Source of the DNA: Eubacterium callanderi
GTDB taxonomy: Bacteria > Bacillota > Clostridia > Eubacteriales > Eubacteriaceae
Direction: 5' to 3'
NCBI RefSeq assembly: GCF_900142645.1
Contig: NZ_FRBP01000002.1
Coordinates: 1-64,000, forward strand
Length of the DNA stretch: 64,000 nucleotides
Below, one piece after another: positions 29,751 to 39,145 of the stretch. Numbering within the stretch: position 1 is the stretch's first letter; every line of letters starts with the position of its first letter. A model generated the notes under the pieces. It saw nothing but the letters and a program-made list of their open reading frames with translations, made no database searches and was not told the origin of the DNA. The position numbers were made by a program, and so were the translations under genes.

Positions 29751-29779
29751 AAAAAAAGACGGCTGCTTTCCAGCCGTCC
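29751..29779 (-). terminator. terminator of putP
   Basis: GACGGCTG / CAGCCGTC hairpin (29758-29778), followed on the minus strand by seven T. Confidence 0.85.
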
Positions 29780-29789
29780 TCTGTGTTTC

Positions 29790-31265
29790 TTATTCAGCCC
29801 TGATGGCTTTCATTTCTTCCAGCACTTCGTCGAATTCTGTTTCTGCTGTCTCATCCGGTTTGGAGAAGGCATTGACGATCAGGATGGTGATCACATTCAG
29901 TAAAAATCCTGGCACGATCTCATACAGGGTGCTGCCAAGTCCGGTCTGCTTCCAGATAATGACCGTCAGCGTCCCGACAATCATACCCGACAGGGCCGCT
30001 TTCCAGCTTGTTTTCTTAGAATACAGGCCAAAGAGCACCAGCGGGCCAAAGGCCGCGCCAAAGCCTCCCCACGCGTAGGAGACCAGCCCCATAACCGTGG
30101 AGTTTGGTACCAGCGCCATGAACAGGGCAATGACTGCGATGATGATTACCGACAGACGTCCCAGATTCACACTCTGCTTTTCCGTCAGCTCCTTTTTAAA
30201 GAAAATGCGGGCCAGGTCCTCGGTGAGGGCCGAGGAGGAAACCAGCAGCTGCGAATCAATGGTGGACATAATGGCTGCCATGATCGCCGCCAGGAAAATC
30301 CCCCCGATCCACGGTGGGAAGAATTTGCGGATCATGAGCATAAACACGGTTTCCTGGGCGCCGTCTGTCAGGCCTGGGAACAGCGGAATGGACAACAGCG
30401 CCACAAAGATCGCGCCGGTCAGGGCGATGATAACCCAGACAATGGCAATGGTCATGGATTTTGGCAGCTCCTTGATGCTCTTGATCCCCATAAAGCGGAC
30501 CAGGATATGAGGCTGGCCAAAATAGCCCAGACCCCAGGACGCGGCCGAAATAATGGCCATGACCGAGATTCCCCCGCCCAGCAGGTTCATGCTCAGGCCC
30601 TGGGCCGCCATGGCGTCCAGGGTGGGCTGCATGCTGCCGAGGTGGCTCATGGCCAGAATCGGCACCACCACAATGGCAATGATCATCAGAACCCCCTGGA
30701 TCAGGTCGGTCCAGCACACAGCCAGGAAACCGCCAAGGAAGGTGTAGGCCACAATAACCAGCGCGCCGATCAATACCGCGGTGGTATAGTCAATGCCGAA
30801 CATCATCTGGAACAGCTTGCCGGAGGCCACCATACCCGAGGATGAATAAATGGTAAAGAAGATTAAAATGATCAGTGCAGAAATCACACGAATCGCTCCG
30901 GTCGGGTCTTTAAACCGTCTTTCAAAAAAGGTGGACAGGGTCAGGGAATCGGTTTTTTCTGTGTAGGTTCTCAGGCGCGCGGCCACGAACTTCCAGTTCA
31001 AAATTGTCCCCACACACAGACCAATGCCGATCCATACCTCTGGCATGCCGCCCAGGTAAATGGCGCCCGGCAATCCCATCAGCAGCCAGCCGCTCATGTC
31101 GCTGGCCTGGGCAGAAAAGGCGGTAACCCAGCTGCCCAGACCACGGTCTCCCAAAAGGAACCCCTCAATGCTCGAGGTCTTTTTGTAGAAATAGAGTCCT
31201 ATGCCAACCAGCATGATGAGATAGATCACAAAAATAATAAATTCAGGATTTAATATCGTACTCAT
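29790..31265 (-). CDS. putP: sodium/proline symporter (SSS family)
   Basis: 491 residues with about 13 hydrophobic helices. SSS-family features: GDRGLGSWVTAFSAQASDMSGWLLMGLPG (the sodium-site region), FLAVCWTDLIQGVLM, and ALMPVNSTVMGLVSYAWGGFGAAFGP-like segments near the end. The sequence is closest to PutP. It imports proline (or a related solute) with Na+. GAGGAGTT precedes the ATG. It is a single-gene unit with its own terminator, next to another Na+ symporter gene. Confidence 0.85.
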   Translation of the reverse strand: MSTILNPEFIIFVIYLIMLVGIGLYFYKKTSSIEGFLLGDRGLGSWVTAFSAQASDMSGWLLMGLPGAIYLGGMPEVWIGIGLCVGTILNWKFVAARLRTYTEKTDSLTLSTFFERRFKDPTGAIRVISALIILIFFTIYSSSGMVASGKLFQMMFGIDYTTAVLIGALVIVAYTFLGGFLAVCWTDLIQGVLMIIAIVVVPILAMSHLGSMQPTLDAMAAQGLSMNLLGGGISVMAIISAASWGLGYFGQPHILVRFMGIKSIKELPKSMTIAIVWVIIALTGAIFVALLSIPLFPGLTDGAQETVFMLMIRKFFPPWIGGIFLAAIMAAIMSTIDSQLLVSSSALTEDLARIFFKKELTEKQSVNLGRLSVIIIAVIALFMALVPNSTVMGLVSYAWGGFGAAFGPLVLFGLYSKKTSWKAALSGMIVGTLTVIIWKQTGLGSTLYEIVPGFLLNVITILIVNAFSKPDETAETEFDEVLEEMKAIRAE

Positions 31266-31370
31266 AACTCCTCGCTTCCTTAAAAAAATATTAATGTACT
31301 TATTTTATTAGAAAACTTGATTAAAGTAAAGCAATTTTGCATATTCTTTCATTTTTATGTATAAGTCCTC

Positions 31371-31410
31371 AAAAATAAAAGCCGGAGAAGCTTGCCTTTC
31401 TCCGGCTTTT
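31371..31410 (-). terminator. terminator of the NSS transporter gene
   Basis: GCCGGAGAA / TTCTCCGGC hairpin at 31381-31406, then TTTTATTTTT on the minus strand. Confidence 0.85.
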
Positions 31411-31417
31411 AAAGGAA

Positions 31418-32770
31418 TCAGCCTATACCGCCATAAACCAGGCCGAGTATAAATACAACCACTGCCAGCGGTACATAAACATACTTGGCGAGCGGGCCGA
31501 AATAAGCGCCCAGGGGCTTTTCTCTTCCCAGCTCCAGCTCCTGCTTAATGTCCTTGTAACCCAGAATATAGTAGATGGACACAGCGCCCAGCACTGCGCC
31601 GAAGGGCACGACAATAATGGTAATGAAATCCATCCAGGAGCCAACATTCGGCTCTGCCTCAAGGAAAAGACCGACGAGCAGCGCCACCCCCGCGCACAGG
31701 GCAACCGCGGCCTTGCGCGGCAGCCTGAAACGGGTCTGGAGCGATTCGCTCACTGCCTCAAACATATTGATGAGGCTGGTAATGCCCGCGAAGGCCACCG
31801 ACAGGAAAAACACCGCCGCGAAGAGCTGGCCGAAGGGCATCTGCTTAAAGATGTTGGGCAGCGTGATAAAGATAAGCGGCGGGCCCGCGTTGGGCTCAAT
31901 GCCAAAGGCAAAAACAGCGGGCATAATGGCCAGCGCTGCCAGCATGGCCGCCAGGGTGTCGAACATGGCCGTCCGCATGGAGGCCTTGGGGATATCCTCG
32001 GATTTGTTCAGGTAGGTACCGTAGACGATCATGCCTGAGCCTGTAATGGACAGCGAGAAAAACGCCTGGCCCATGGCCATGACCCAGGTATCTACCTTCA
32101 GCAGATCACTCCATTCCGGCATAAACAGAAATTTATAGCCCTCGGCCGCACCCGGAAGAAAGGCCACGCGGATGGCCAGGATGGCAAAGAGAATAAAGAA
32201 AGACGGCATTAAAATCTTGTTGATCTTCTCGATCCCTTTAGTGGCCCCGAACATGAGGATGCCCGCCGCGATGACAATGACCAGCACGTGCCACGGCACA
32301 CTGCCGAAATTGCCTGTCGCCTGGCTGAAGTAAACCGCCGCGTCTGTGTTGAGGATGGCGCCGGTGACCGATCCGGCCAGGGCGCGGATGATCCACCCCA
32401 CGATGATGGCATAGCCGATGGCAATCCCAAGAGATCCCAGCAGCGGAATCCAGCCCAGAATGTACCCCAGCTTTCCTTTTCCGATTTTATTAAAGCAATA
32501 CTCATAGGCTCCCAGGGTTCCAGTTTTGGCGCGCCGGCCGATGGCGAACTCTGCAGAGAGGCCCACCAGGCCGAATATAACAATAAATAAAATATAAGGC
32601 ACTAAAAATGCGCCGCCGCCGTACTGCCCCACCCGGTAGGGAAACATCCAGATATTACCAAGCCCAACGGCGGAGCCGACACAGGCCAGCACAAACCCAA
32701 GGCTGTTGGTAAAGCCGCCGTTCTGATGGGTGTGCCTGCTCTCGGGCTTTTGATTCTCGTTTTTTTCCAT
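31418..32770 (-). CDS. neurotransmitter:sodium symporter (NSS) family amino-acid transporter
   Basis: 450 residues from the ATG at 32770 (AAAGGAGG 5 nt upstream). The hallmark TM1 sequence GSAVGLGNIWMFPYRVGQYGG is intact, with about 11-12 further hydrophobic segments, as in LeuT-type bacterial transporters of 11-12 helices. SLSITGSGMIVYGTYL and FFLSVAFAGITSLINMFEA match the TM6 and TM8 regions. Substrate is a small amino acid or amine; which one cannot be told. Single gene. Confidence 0.9.
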   Translation of the reverse strand: MEKNENQKPESRHTHQNGGFTNSLGFVLACVGSAVGLGNIWMFPYRVGQYGGGAFLVPYILFIVIFGLVGLSAEFAIGRRAKTGTLGAYEYCFNKIGKGKLGYILGWIPLLGSLGIAIGYAIIVGWIIRALAGSVTGAILNTDAAVYFSQATGNFGSVPWHVLVIVIAAGILMFGATKGIEKINKILMPSFFILFAILAIRVAFLPGAAEGYKFLFMPEWSDLLKVDTWVMAMGQAFFSLSITGSGMIVYGTYLNKSEDIPKASMRTAMFDTLAAMLAALAIMPAVFAFGIEPNAGPPLIFITLPNIFKQMPFGQLFAAVFFLSVAFAGITSLINMFEAVSESLQTRFRLPRKAAVALCAGVALLVGLFLEAEPNVGSWMDFITIIVVPFGAVLGAVSIYYILGYKDIKQELELGREKPLGAYFGPLAKYVYVPLAVVVFILGLVYGGIG

Positions 32771-32860
32771 AATTCCTCCTTTAACTTCCAATTTCTTTAT
32801 CTTACCATAATCCTTCCGTTCTGCCAATGGTGTTTTCGCATCGGACAGCCACAGCCGCAC

Positions 32861-32893
32861 AAAAAAAGATCGGCGCAATTTTGCGCCGATCTC
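32861..32893 (-). terminator. terminator of pgi (dispersed repeat copy 3)
   Basis: AGATCGGCGCA / TGCGCCGATCT palindrome at 32867-32892, followed on the minus strand by seven T; 12 nt after the pgi stop. Confidence 0.85.
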
Positions 32894-32904
32894 TGTTCGT
32901 GTTT

Positions 32905-34245
32905 TTATTTGTTGGGAAGGCGTTTTTCCAGCGCTTCGGTCAGCTCCTCGTAGCCTGGCTTGTGCAGCAGGGCAAACATATTTTTCTTGTAGGCTTCGAC
33001 CCCCGGCTGGTTAAAGGGATTAACGCCCAGGAGGTAGCCGCCCAGACCGCAGGCCTTTTCAAAGAAGTAGACCAGCTTACCGATGTGGAAAGCGTCCAGC
33101 CTGGACAGGTAGATGACGCCGTTTGGCACATCGCCGTCGACATGGGCCAGCAGCGTGCCCAAAAAGGCCTTTTCATTGACATCCTGCATGGTGCGGTTTT
33201 CGAGGTAGTTCAGGCCGTCCAGATCTGCTTCCTCGTGCCCCACCGTCATATCGCCGTCCAGCTCGTCCACTGCCAGAATGGTTTCAAAAATATTTTTATG
33301 GCCGTCCTGGATAATCTGCCCCACAGAGTGCAGATCGGTCGAGAAATGGACAGACGCCGGGAACAGGCCCTTGCCATCCTTGCCGTCGCTCTCGCCGTAA
33401 AGCTGTTTCCACCACTCGGAGAAATAGCGCAGAGACGGCTCGTAATCCACCAAAATCTCAATGGCCTTGCCGCGGTTGTACAGGCAGCTTCTGTAAAGGG
33501 TGTACTGGTAGCAGGCGTTATCGGCGACAGAATCCACGCCGTATTCCTCGTAGCCAGATTTGGCGCCGTCCATGAAAGCGTCGATATCAATCCCCGCAAC
33601 AGCGATGGGCAGCAGGCCGACAGCGCTGTAAACCGAGTAGCGGCCGCCTACATCGTCCGGAATCACAAAGGTTTCATAGCCCTCCTGGTCGGCCAGGAAC
33701 TTAAGGGCGCCCCGCTCCTTGTCTGTGGTGGCAAAGATACGGTCCTTGGCGCCATCCTTCCCGTATTTTTTTTCCAGCATTTCCTTAAAGAAACGGAAAG
33801 CGATGGCCGGCTCGGTCGTGGTGCCGGATTTAGAGATAACATTGACGCAGATATCCTGATCCTTGACCAGGTCGATGAGGTCTTTCATATATTTGCCGCT
33901 GATGTTTTCACCGGCGAAATAAATCTTAGGAGCTTTTCGGTCTGTTTCTTCATTGAAAAAGGTACTGGTAAGCGCGGTAATAACCGCTTTAGAGCCCAGG
34001 TAGGAGCCGCCGATGCCAATGACGATAAACGCATCGCAGGAGTCCTTGATTTTCTCAGCCGCTTTTTTGATACGGGCATATTCTTCCTTATCGTAAGCCA
34101 CCGGGTAATCATACCAGCCTAAAAAATCACTGCCGGCGCCTGTTTTTTCCTTTAACATTTTGTCCGCCAGGCTGATCTGTGCCGCCTTGTTGTCCAATTC
34201 TTCCTGAGACAGTCCCGCATAGGAATAATCAAATCGAATACTCAT
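32905..34245 (-). CDS. pgi: glucose-6-phosphate isomerase
   Basis: 446 residues, the short Firmicute type. Sugar-isomerase motifs are present: [18 protein letters not shown] and [19 protein letters not shown] (phosphate binding), and [36 protein letters not shown] near the C-terminus carries the conserved lysine. It interconverts glucose 6-phosphate and fructose 6-phosphate. AGGAGG lies 7 nt before the ATG. Single gene with a terminator after it. Confidence 0.95.
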   Translation of the reverse strand: MSIRFDYSYAGLSQEELDNKAAQISLADKMLKEKTGAGSDFLGWYDYPVAYDKEEYARIKKAAEKIKDSCDAFIVIGIGGSYLGSKAVITALTSTFFNEETDRKAPKIYFAGENISGKYMKDLIDLVKDQDICVNVISKSGTTTEPAIAFRFFKEMLEKKYGKDGAKDRIFATTDKERGALKFLADQEGYETFVIPDDVGGRYSVYSAVGLLPIAVAGIDIDAFMDGAKSGYEEYGVDSVADNACYQYTLYRSCLYNRGKAIEILVDYEPSLRYFSEWWKQLYGESDGKDGKGLFPASVHFSTDLHSVGQIIQDGHKNIFETILAVDELDGDMTVGHEEADLDGLNYLENRTMQDVNEKAFLGTLLAHVDGDVPNGVIYLSRLDAFHIGKLVYFFEKACGLGGYLLGVNPFNQPGVEAYKKNMFALLHKPGYEELTEALEKRLPNK

Positions 34246-34436
34246 ATTTTATCCTCCTGATAAATAATTAATTTAAACATTGGTTTTCACTATTTGTACG
34301 GTTACCTTATAATTGTAATATAAGCGGCGAAAAGATCAAGGAAAATCACCGAATTTACAATTATTTATTTTAGCACAAGATAGTAATCGTTTTACATGCC
34401 TATTATAGCATAAATTTCATCGGATTTAAAAGCCTT
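34246..34436. other. pgi promoter region, no gene seen
   Basis: A+T-rich stretch upstream of pgi. No open gene and no clear operator was found. Confidence 0.4.
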
Positions 34437-34488
34437 TCTTTAAAAAATATACCCGCCAGACTGTTTTTTATTGACCGCCCGGCGGGTA
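34437..34488 (-). terminator. terminator of the corrinoid ABC operon
   Basis: On the minus strand ACCCGCC and GGCGGGT arms with a long loop are followed by ATATTTTTT, just below the btuD stop. Confidence 0.7.
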
Positions 34489-34507
34489 AATGTGTATTCG
34501 CTTAATT

Positions 34508-35281
34508 TTAACCCGCGCAGCGCTTGGGAATCACATACTGTTTGTCCTGATAGGCCGCGAATTCAACGCGGACATCGAAAATACGCTCCAGACTTTCTGT
34601 GTTCAGAATTTCATCGGGATGCCCGGTGGCGTGGATGTTCCCGTCCTTCATGAGCACCACCTGGTCAGCAAAGGTGACCGCGGTGTTGACGTCATGGATA
34701 ACCGCCATAATCGTCATTCCCTTATCCTGGCAGAGGCCCCGGACGATCTCCATGGTTTCCAGCTGGTACCGCAAATCCAGGTTGCTGGTGGGTTCGTCCA
34801 GAAGCATGACCACAGGCTCCTGGGCCAGGGCGCGGGCGATAAAAACCCGCTGCCGCTCGCCGCCGCTCAGCTGGTTTAAAAGCTTGGTACTGTAATCGCT
34901 GAGCGACATCTTCTCAAGAACGGACCGGACAATCTCATAATCGGCGTCCTTCATCTTACCCTTCATATGGGGCACACGCCCGGACAGCACCATCTCAAAA
35001 ACATTCAGACCGCTGTCCTCCACCTCGGTGCTCTGGGGCACATAGCCGATGCGCCTGGATTTTTCCTTTTGCGGCAGCCTCAGAAGGTCGGTGTTATCCA
35101 GGTATATCTCCCCTTTTTCGGGCTTCAGGATCCCGTTGACGCACTTGATCAGGGTACTTTTACCCGCCCCGTTTGCCCCCAGCAGCACGCACAGCCTTCC
35201 CGGCGCCACCTCGATGTTCACGCCTTTTAAAATAGGGGTCTTTCGATAGCCAAAGCTTAAATTTTTGATTGTAATCTTCAT
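34508..35281 (-). CDS. btuD: corrinoid ABC transporter ATP-binding protein
   Basis: 257 residues. Walker A is GANGAGKST, signature LSGGERQRVFIARAL, Walker B VMLLDEPTSNLD, and the switch histidine is in MAVIHDVNTAV. It belongs to the FecE/BtuD group, which energises iron-siderophore, haem or cobalamin import. The stop of the permease gene and this start share one base. The cobalamin riboswitch ahead of the operon selects corrinoid as substrate. Confidence 0.87.
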   Translation of the reverse strand: MKITIKNLSFGYRKTPILKGVNIEVAPGRLCVLLGANGAGKSTLIKCVNGILKPEKGEIYLDNTDLLRLPQKEKSRRIGYVPQSTEVEDSGLNVFEMVLSGRVPHMKGKMKDADYEIVRSVLEKMSLSDYSTKLLNQLSGGERQRVFIARALAQEPVVMLLDEPTSNLDLRYQLETMEIVRGLCQDKGMTIMAVIHDVNTAVTFADQVVLMKDGNIHATGHPDEILNTESLERIFDVRVEFAAYQDKQYVIPKRCAG

Positions 35282-36339
35282 CAGACCAACCGCTCTTTCT
35301 GTTCTTTTACAATTAAATAGATAAACACCGGAACCCCGATAAAGGAGACCACAATGCCCACCGGAATGATCACCGGCGAGACGGCCACACGGCCCACTGT
35401 ATCCGCCGCGATGAGCAGGATCGCGCCCGAGAGGGCGGTGAGCGGTATAAGCGCCCGGTAGTCACCGCCGATCAGAAGCCTGGCGATATGCGGCGCCACC
35501 AGCCCCACAAAACCGATAACGCCTGTAAAGCTGACAATGGCCGATGAAATGAGCGTGACCGCAATGCCCGAAAGCAGCCGCAGCCGCATGACATTGACGC
35601 CCAGGGCCACCGCGCTTTCATCCCCGGTGGATAAAAGGTTGTAATGCCAGGCAAAACGGACGATAAACGGAAAGGTCAGGAGCAGAATAACACAGACCAC
35701 GAGAATCTGCTCCCAGGTGATCTCCGAAAGGCTGCCAAAGGTCCAGTGGACAATGGCGGAGAGCTGCTGCTCGTTGGCCACATACTGCATGCTGGCATTC
35801 AGGGCTGAAAAGAAATAGTTGAGGGCAATGCCGATCAGGATAATCGTTGTTTTTCCCATGCCCTTGGCCGAGGCGATGCCGTACACCATGGCGGCACAGA
35901 TAAAGGCCAGCACAAAGGCCATCATGACAGTGCCCACCTGATTGCTGCCAAAGGGCGTAAAGCCGAAAATAATGGCCAGCGATGCCCCGAAGGCCGCGGC
36001 GTTTGAAAGCCCGGTAGTAAAGGGGCTTGCCATCTTATTGCCGGTGATGGCCTGCATGACCAAGCCGCTGATGCCCAGGCCGATGCCGGAAACCAGCGCC
36101 ATGGTAATGCGCGGCAGGCGCAGCTGCATGAGCACAGTGAGCTCGGTCTGGTTCAGCGCCGCCGCACCCATAAAGTGGCCGCCGGGCAGCAGGGTCGCAA
36201 ACACCCGCCCCACGGTCACATTGGCAACGCCGACAAAGCAGCTGGAAAAAGCAGCAATGATCAAAAGGATCACTGCTGCCAGCATCAGCGCCGCTCTTTT
36301 TTTATGATAGGCTTTTAATGTCTGCTGCTTTTCCATCAC
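35281..36339 (-). CDS. btuC: corrinoid ABC transporter permease (FecCD/BtuC family)
   Basis: 352 residues with 9-10 hydrophobic helices. FecCD features: LRLPRITMALVSGIGLGISGLVMQAITGNKMASPFTTGLSNAAAFGA and VSFTGVIGFVGLVAPHIARLLIGGDYRALIP, the latter being the loop that touches the ATPase. Start and stop overlap by one base with the neighbours on both sides, so the operon is translated as a unit. Substrate is assigned from the riboswitch, not from the permease itself. Confidence 0.87.
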   Translation of the reverse strand: MMEKQQTLKAYHKKRAALMLAAVILLIIAAFSSCFVGVANVTVGRVFATLLPGGHFMGAAALNQTELTVLMQLRLPRITMALVSGIGLGISGLVMQAITGNKMASPFTTGLSNAAAFGASLAIIFGFTPFGSNQVGTVMMAFVLAFICAAMVYGIASAKGMGKTTIILIGIALNYFFSALNASMQYVANEQQLSAIVHWTFGSLSEITWEQILVVCVILLLTFPFIVRFAWHYNLLSTGDESAVALGVNVMRLRLLSGIAVTLISSAIVSFTGVIGFVGLVAPHIARLLIGGDYRALIPLTALSGAILLIAADTVGRVAVSPVIIPVGIVVSFIGVPVFIYLIVKEQKERLV

Positions 36340-37409
36340 TATTGATGCTTAACCTGGAAAACATGCCCTTCTACCGGATCAACCCCCTGGATTTCCATCC
36401 ATTCGTCAAAGATCGCGTCGGGGTCAACATCCTTCATCTGCTCAGGGTATAACCATTTCGCGGTATAAGCCGTCCCGATCATTTTGCCCAGTCCGCCGGC
36501 GCAGAAGCCTGTTGTCACATAGAAATCGTCATTCTGGACCGCCTTTAGATCGGACCAGCCTGCGCGGCTCAGCATTTCGGTGGAGATGGTGCTGTAGTCC
36601 TCCGCTGTGGGCGGCGTGTAGACGCCGGTATTTTTGAGGGCCGGGCCAGATGAAGTCTTGATGATAAGGTCCGGGTCCTCTAACAGAATCTTTTCCGGGT
36701 CAATGGTCTTGCCGGTAATGGTAGGGTCGCCGAAAATATTGACAGCCCCAGCGTTTAAAAGCATGCTGTTCCAGCCGTCATTGCTGGTTCCCGGTATGCA
36801 GGTGGTATTTGGGTCGCCGTATTCCCAGTACACCTTTTTGGTCCCCTTGACGTCCTTGATTTTTTCGGCCACCATGTCCATGTTATCCTGGTAAAATTTT
36901 GTCAGCTTCTCGGCTTCCTTTTCCTTGCCAAACAGCTTGCCCAGAATCTCGATTTCCTTTGGCAGCTCGGCATTGTTATAGCCGGATACCACGACAACCT
37001 GAATGCCGAAGGGCTCCAGCTTTTTAATGTCCTCTTCCCATGTGCCGTTGTCCGGGGTGATGAGCACCTGGGCGCCCAGCTCGGCAATCTTTTCATAATT
37101 CAGCTCGCTCTGGCCCTTGCCGATAACATTATCCGGGTCGAACTGGCTCCAGTACACACGGTCCTGGGCTGTGTTCTTATCCACCGCCACCACCTTGTCG
37201 ATGGCGCCGATCCCGCGGATCAGCTCAGAATTGTAGCGGTTGGCCACCACCACTTTCTCAAGGGGCTGGGGAATGGTTACCTCGCGCCCAGTATCATCCA
37301 CCACGGTAATGCTTTTCGCCTCACTCGAATCCCCGCTCTGGCTGCATCCGGCAAAGACCGGAACCAGCAGAAGCAACGCGCACATCAGTGCAATCACTCT
37401 CTTCTTCAT
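36339..37409 (-). CDS. btuF: corrinoid ABC transporter substrate-binding lipoprotein
   Basis: 356 residues from the ATG at 37409 (GGAGG 5 nt upstream). It has a lipoprotein signal peptide with lipobox FAGC; the acylated cysteine is C22. The class III periplasmic-binding fold begins ITVVDDTGREVTIPQPLEKVVVANRYNSELIRGIGAIDKVVAV, with the long helix joining the lobes. It should sit on the outer face of the membrane and hand corrinoid to the permease. A siderophore-binding role is the alternative, but the riboswitch argues against it. Confidence 0.85.
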   Translation of the reverse strand: MKKRVIALMCALLLLVPVFAGCSQSGDSSEAKSITVVDDTGREVTIPQPLEKVVVANRYNSELIRGIGAIDKVVAVDKNTAQDRVYWSQFDPDNVIGKGQSELNYEKIAELGAQVLITPDNGTWEEDIKKLEPFGIQVVVVSGYNNAELPKEIEILGKLFGKEKEAEKLTKFYQDNMDMVAEKIKDVKGTKKVYWEYGDPNTTCIPGTSNDGWNSMLLNAGAVNIFGDPTITGKTIDPEKILLEDPDLIIKTSSGPALKNTGVYTPPTAEDYSTISTEMLSRAGWSDLKAVQNDDFYVTTGFCAGGLGKMIGTAYTAKWLYPEQMKDVDPDAIFDEWMEIQGVDPVEGHVFQVKHQ

Positions 37410-37501
37410 TTTTTCCTCCATTAAATTAAAAATTTATGTTAAATCCTTTTGGATGTCAACATCTCCCAGAAAACACAGGCACATCTAACTTTTCGGCAAA
37501 T

Positions 37502-37532
37502 AAAAAAACCGATAAGCACTCTGCTCATCGGT
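37502..37532 (-). terminator. riboswitch expression-platform terminator
   Basis: ACCGATGAGCA / TGCTTATCGGT hairpin on the minus strand followed by seven T. It lies between the cobalamin aptamer and btuF, the place expected for ligand-controlled termination. Confidence 0.75.
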
Positions 37533-37597
37533 CCCATTTTCCGAGATTTCGTTTATCCAAACACGCCGCTGCATTCTCCCCCTGCACGTATTTCTTC

Positions 37598-37757
37598 TTT
37601 AAGGCAGGTCTCCTGGCTTACAGCTCCTCCGCGGCCCGCCTTCCCGGATTGCTCCAGTGGCTTTTCAGGCTTTGTCCCTGTTTACAGTGATGGGTTCGCA
37701 CCGGACTCACACCGGTTTCCCTATTCTCTTATTGCTAAGCACCTCAAAGGTTATTCT
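37598..37757 (-). promoter_or_regulatory. cobalamin riboswitch
   Basis: On the minus strand the conserved cobalamin-riboswitch blocks occur in order: GGGAAACCGGTG, GAGTCCGGTGCGAACCC, the B12-box relative AAAAGCCACTGG, then GGGAAGGCGG and AAGCCAGGAGACCTGCC at the 3' side. It is preceded by a consensus promoter and followed by a terminator 65 nt downstream. It should shut the corrinoid importer when cobalamin is plentiful. Confidence 0.95.
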
Positions 37758-37766
37758 GTTTTTATC

Positions 37767-37795
37767 ATTATACCTGCTTCTATTATACTTGTCAA
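37767..37795 (-). promoter_or_regulatory. consensus promoter of the riboswitch-btuFCD operon
   Basis: TTGACA (37790-37795), 17 nt, TATAAT (37767-37772) on the minus strand; transcription should start near 37760. Confidence 0.85.
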
Positions 37796-37812
37796 TATCC
37801 AACCGGGGAGAT

Positions 37813-38115
37813 TTATTTTCTGACGATAAGGCTCCAGTGGCTGCTGTAATACTGCGGCTCCGCAGGGTTATAGACGCAGGATTCTCTCAGGCTGTCCTCA
37901 AGGTGCCAGGCTTTAAAAAAGCGTTTTATGTCGGCCAGATCCACATAGAGGTGGGGCACGCCCGTCTCAGTACCGCTTTTTTCCGAGAGCAGGGTGTTGG
38001 CGTCAACGCGCCGGCTGCTGTCTGCCTGTTTATAGCCATAGCTACTCTTAGAGATGAGCGTAAGGAACAGCTCGCCCCCGGGCTTAAGATTGCATTTTAT
38101 CCGCTTTATTTTAAA
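37813..38115 (-). pseudogene. C-terminal remnant of a SAM-dependent methyltransferase
   Basis: An open stretch of about 100 codons ends at the TAA at 37813. It reads ...CNLKPGGELFLTLISK..., then HLYVDLADIKRFFKAWHLED, and ends YYSSHWSLIVRK. LKPGGELFLTLISK is the post-motif of class I methyltransferases. The SAM-binding N-terminal half is missing: the frame runs into a stop within the end of the next gene upstream. No start codon with a ribosome site is present, so it is read as a decayed fragment. Confidence 0.65.
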
Positions 38116-38692
38116 GGATTCCTGTAACCTTCAGCAGGCAGCAGTCATGCCCCTGCTTGATGGTCTGGAGCAGCTCGACCTCCACCGGGCGCTCAAATAC
38201 GGCTTCAAAGAAGGCTTTGCTGTACCCGGCAGTACAATAGCACCAGGTCAGCGATGGGGAGGTCCCGGCCCTTTCCAGCATGGGACACTCGCAGGTAAAC
38301 ATCCTGGTATACAGTGCGCCGCCCTTGATGCTCCAGCCCGCCCCGCTCTCGTTGAGGTGGCTGACAAAGCGTGCCAGATCCTGCCCTTTGGACTGGTATA
38401 GCGCCTTGAAAGTCTCGGCGGTTTCCTCCAGCCGGCCATTTTCGTTGCAGTGGCAGCCCATTCTTATTTTGACAATGGTCTCCTGGTCAAAGTTTGTCTC
38501 CAGCTCCTCTGACAGGCGCTCAACCCACCTGGCTCTCTCTTCGGGCGCTGCCCCTGGCCGCAGCGGAACCCGGCGAAGGAATGCCTCTGCCTCTTCCCGG
38601 GAGACGTTTTTCTCAAGGCTCTGGCTTAACCGTTCCAGCTCCTCCTGCTCCAAAAACGGACTGACCGTTTCCGGCATACTAAAATTTTTCAT
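38111..38692 (-). CDS. hypothetical protein, DUF6144-like
   Basis: 193 residues, function not known. It has three cysteine pairs: MGCHCNENG, FTCECPMLE and WCYCTAGYSKAFF, plus HDCCLLKV. These spacings suggest metal binding. The layout resembles proteins annotated as DUF6144. GAGGTG lies 5 nt before the ATG. It probably shares a transcript with the GTG-started membrane protein upstream and is followed by the methyltransferase remnant. Confidence 0.5.
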   Translation of the reverse strand: MKNFSMPETVSPFLEQEELERLSQSLEKNVSREEAEAFLRRVPLRPGAAPEERARWVERLSEELETNFDQETIVKIRMGCHCNENGRLEETAETFKALYQSKGQDLARFVSHLNESGAGWSIKGGALYTRMFTCECPMLERAGTSPSLTWCYCTAGYSKAFFEAVFERPVEVELLQTIKQGHDCCLLKVTGIL

Positions 38693-38728
38693 GCTTCACC
38701 TCGCTTATCAATCTCTGGGGCACGGCTT

Positions 38729-39121
38729 TTACCCATACCCACAGCTCACCACATACCAGCCACTGCCTTCAGGCCGTTGGGCAACCCAAAAGCGCCAATA
38801 CACCATACTGCGCGGCGGGACGCTGCCATCTGTCAGGAAGCCGGTACGGATCACTGATTTAAAAAGCACAGTGCTTTTTCCATTTTCCAAGACACCGCAG
38901 TCCTCGTAGGTCAGCTCGAGAAGCTCCCAGCCAAAATGCCGTTGAAAGTCCCGTTTAACAGCATGCGCCGCGGCTTCTATCTGCTCCTGTGTACAGGGTG
39001 AGGGCTTGTCGATCACCACCTTTGTTTTAGTGGTATTACCCCGCAGGCCAAAAAACACGGCCGCTATCAGGCAGAGGATGGCAGCGCCGCAGACAGCGTA
39101 AAAAAGCGCTCTTGATTTCAC
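38729..39121 (-). CDS. hypothetical membrane-anchored small protein
   Basis: 130 residues from a GTG start (AGGAGA 8 nt upstream). An N-terminal hydrophobic helix (ALFYAVCGAAILCLIAAVFFG) is followed by a 100-residue extracytoplasmic part with no recognised domain. That part has a helix (CTQEQIEAAAHAVKRDFQRHF) and beta strands (STVLFKSVIRTGFL, WRFWVAQ, GWYVVSCGYG). It resembles small secreted proteins of Firmicutes of unknown role. Confidence 0.6.
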   Translation of the reverse strand: MKSRALFYAVCGAAILCLIAAVFFGLRGNTTKTKVVIDKPSPCTQEQIEAAAHAVKRDFQRHFGWELLELTYEDCGVLENGKSTVLFKSVIRTGFLTDGSVPPRSMVYWRFWVAQRPEGSGWYVVSCGYG

Positions 39122-39145
39122 AATCGATTCTCCTGCTTTCCCGGA

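Noticed and set aside
32827-34122. 431-codon plus-strand frame opposite pgi
   Set aside because: Antisense shadow; pgi motifs are complete.
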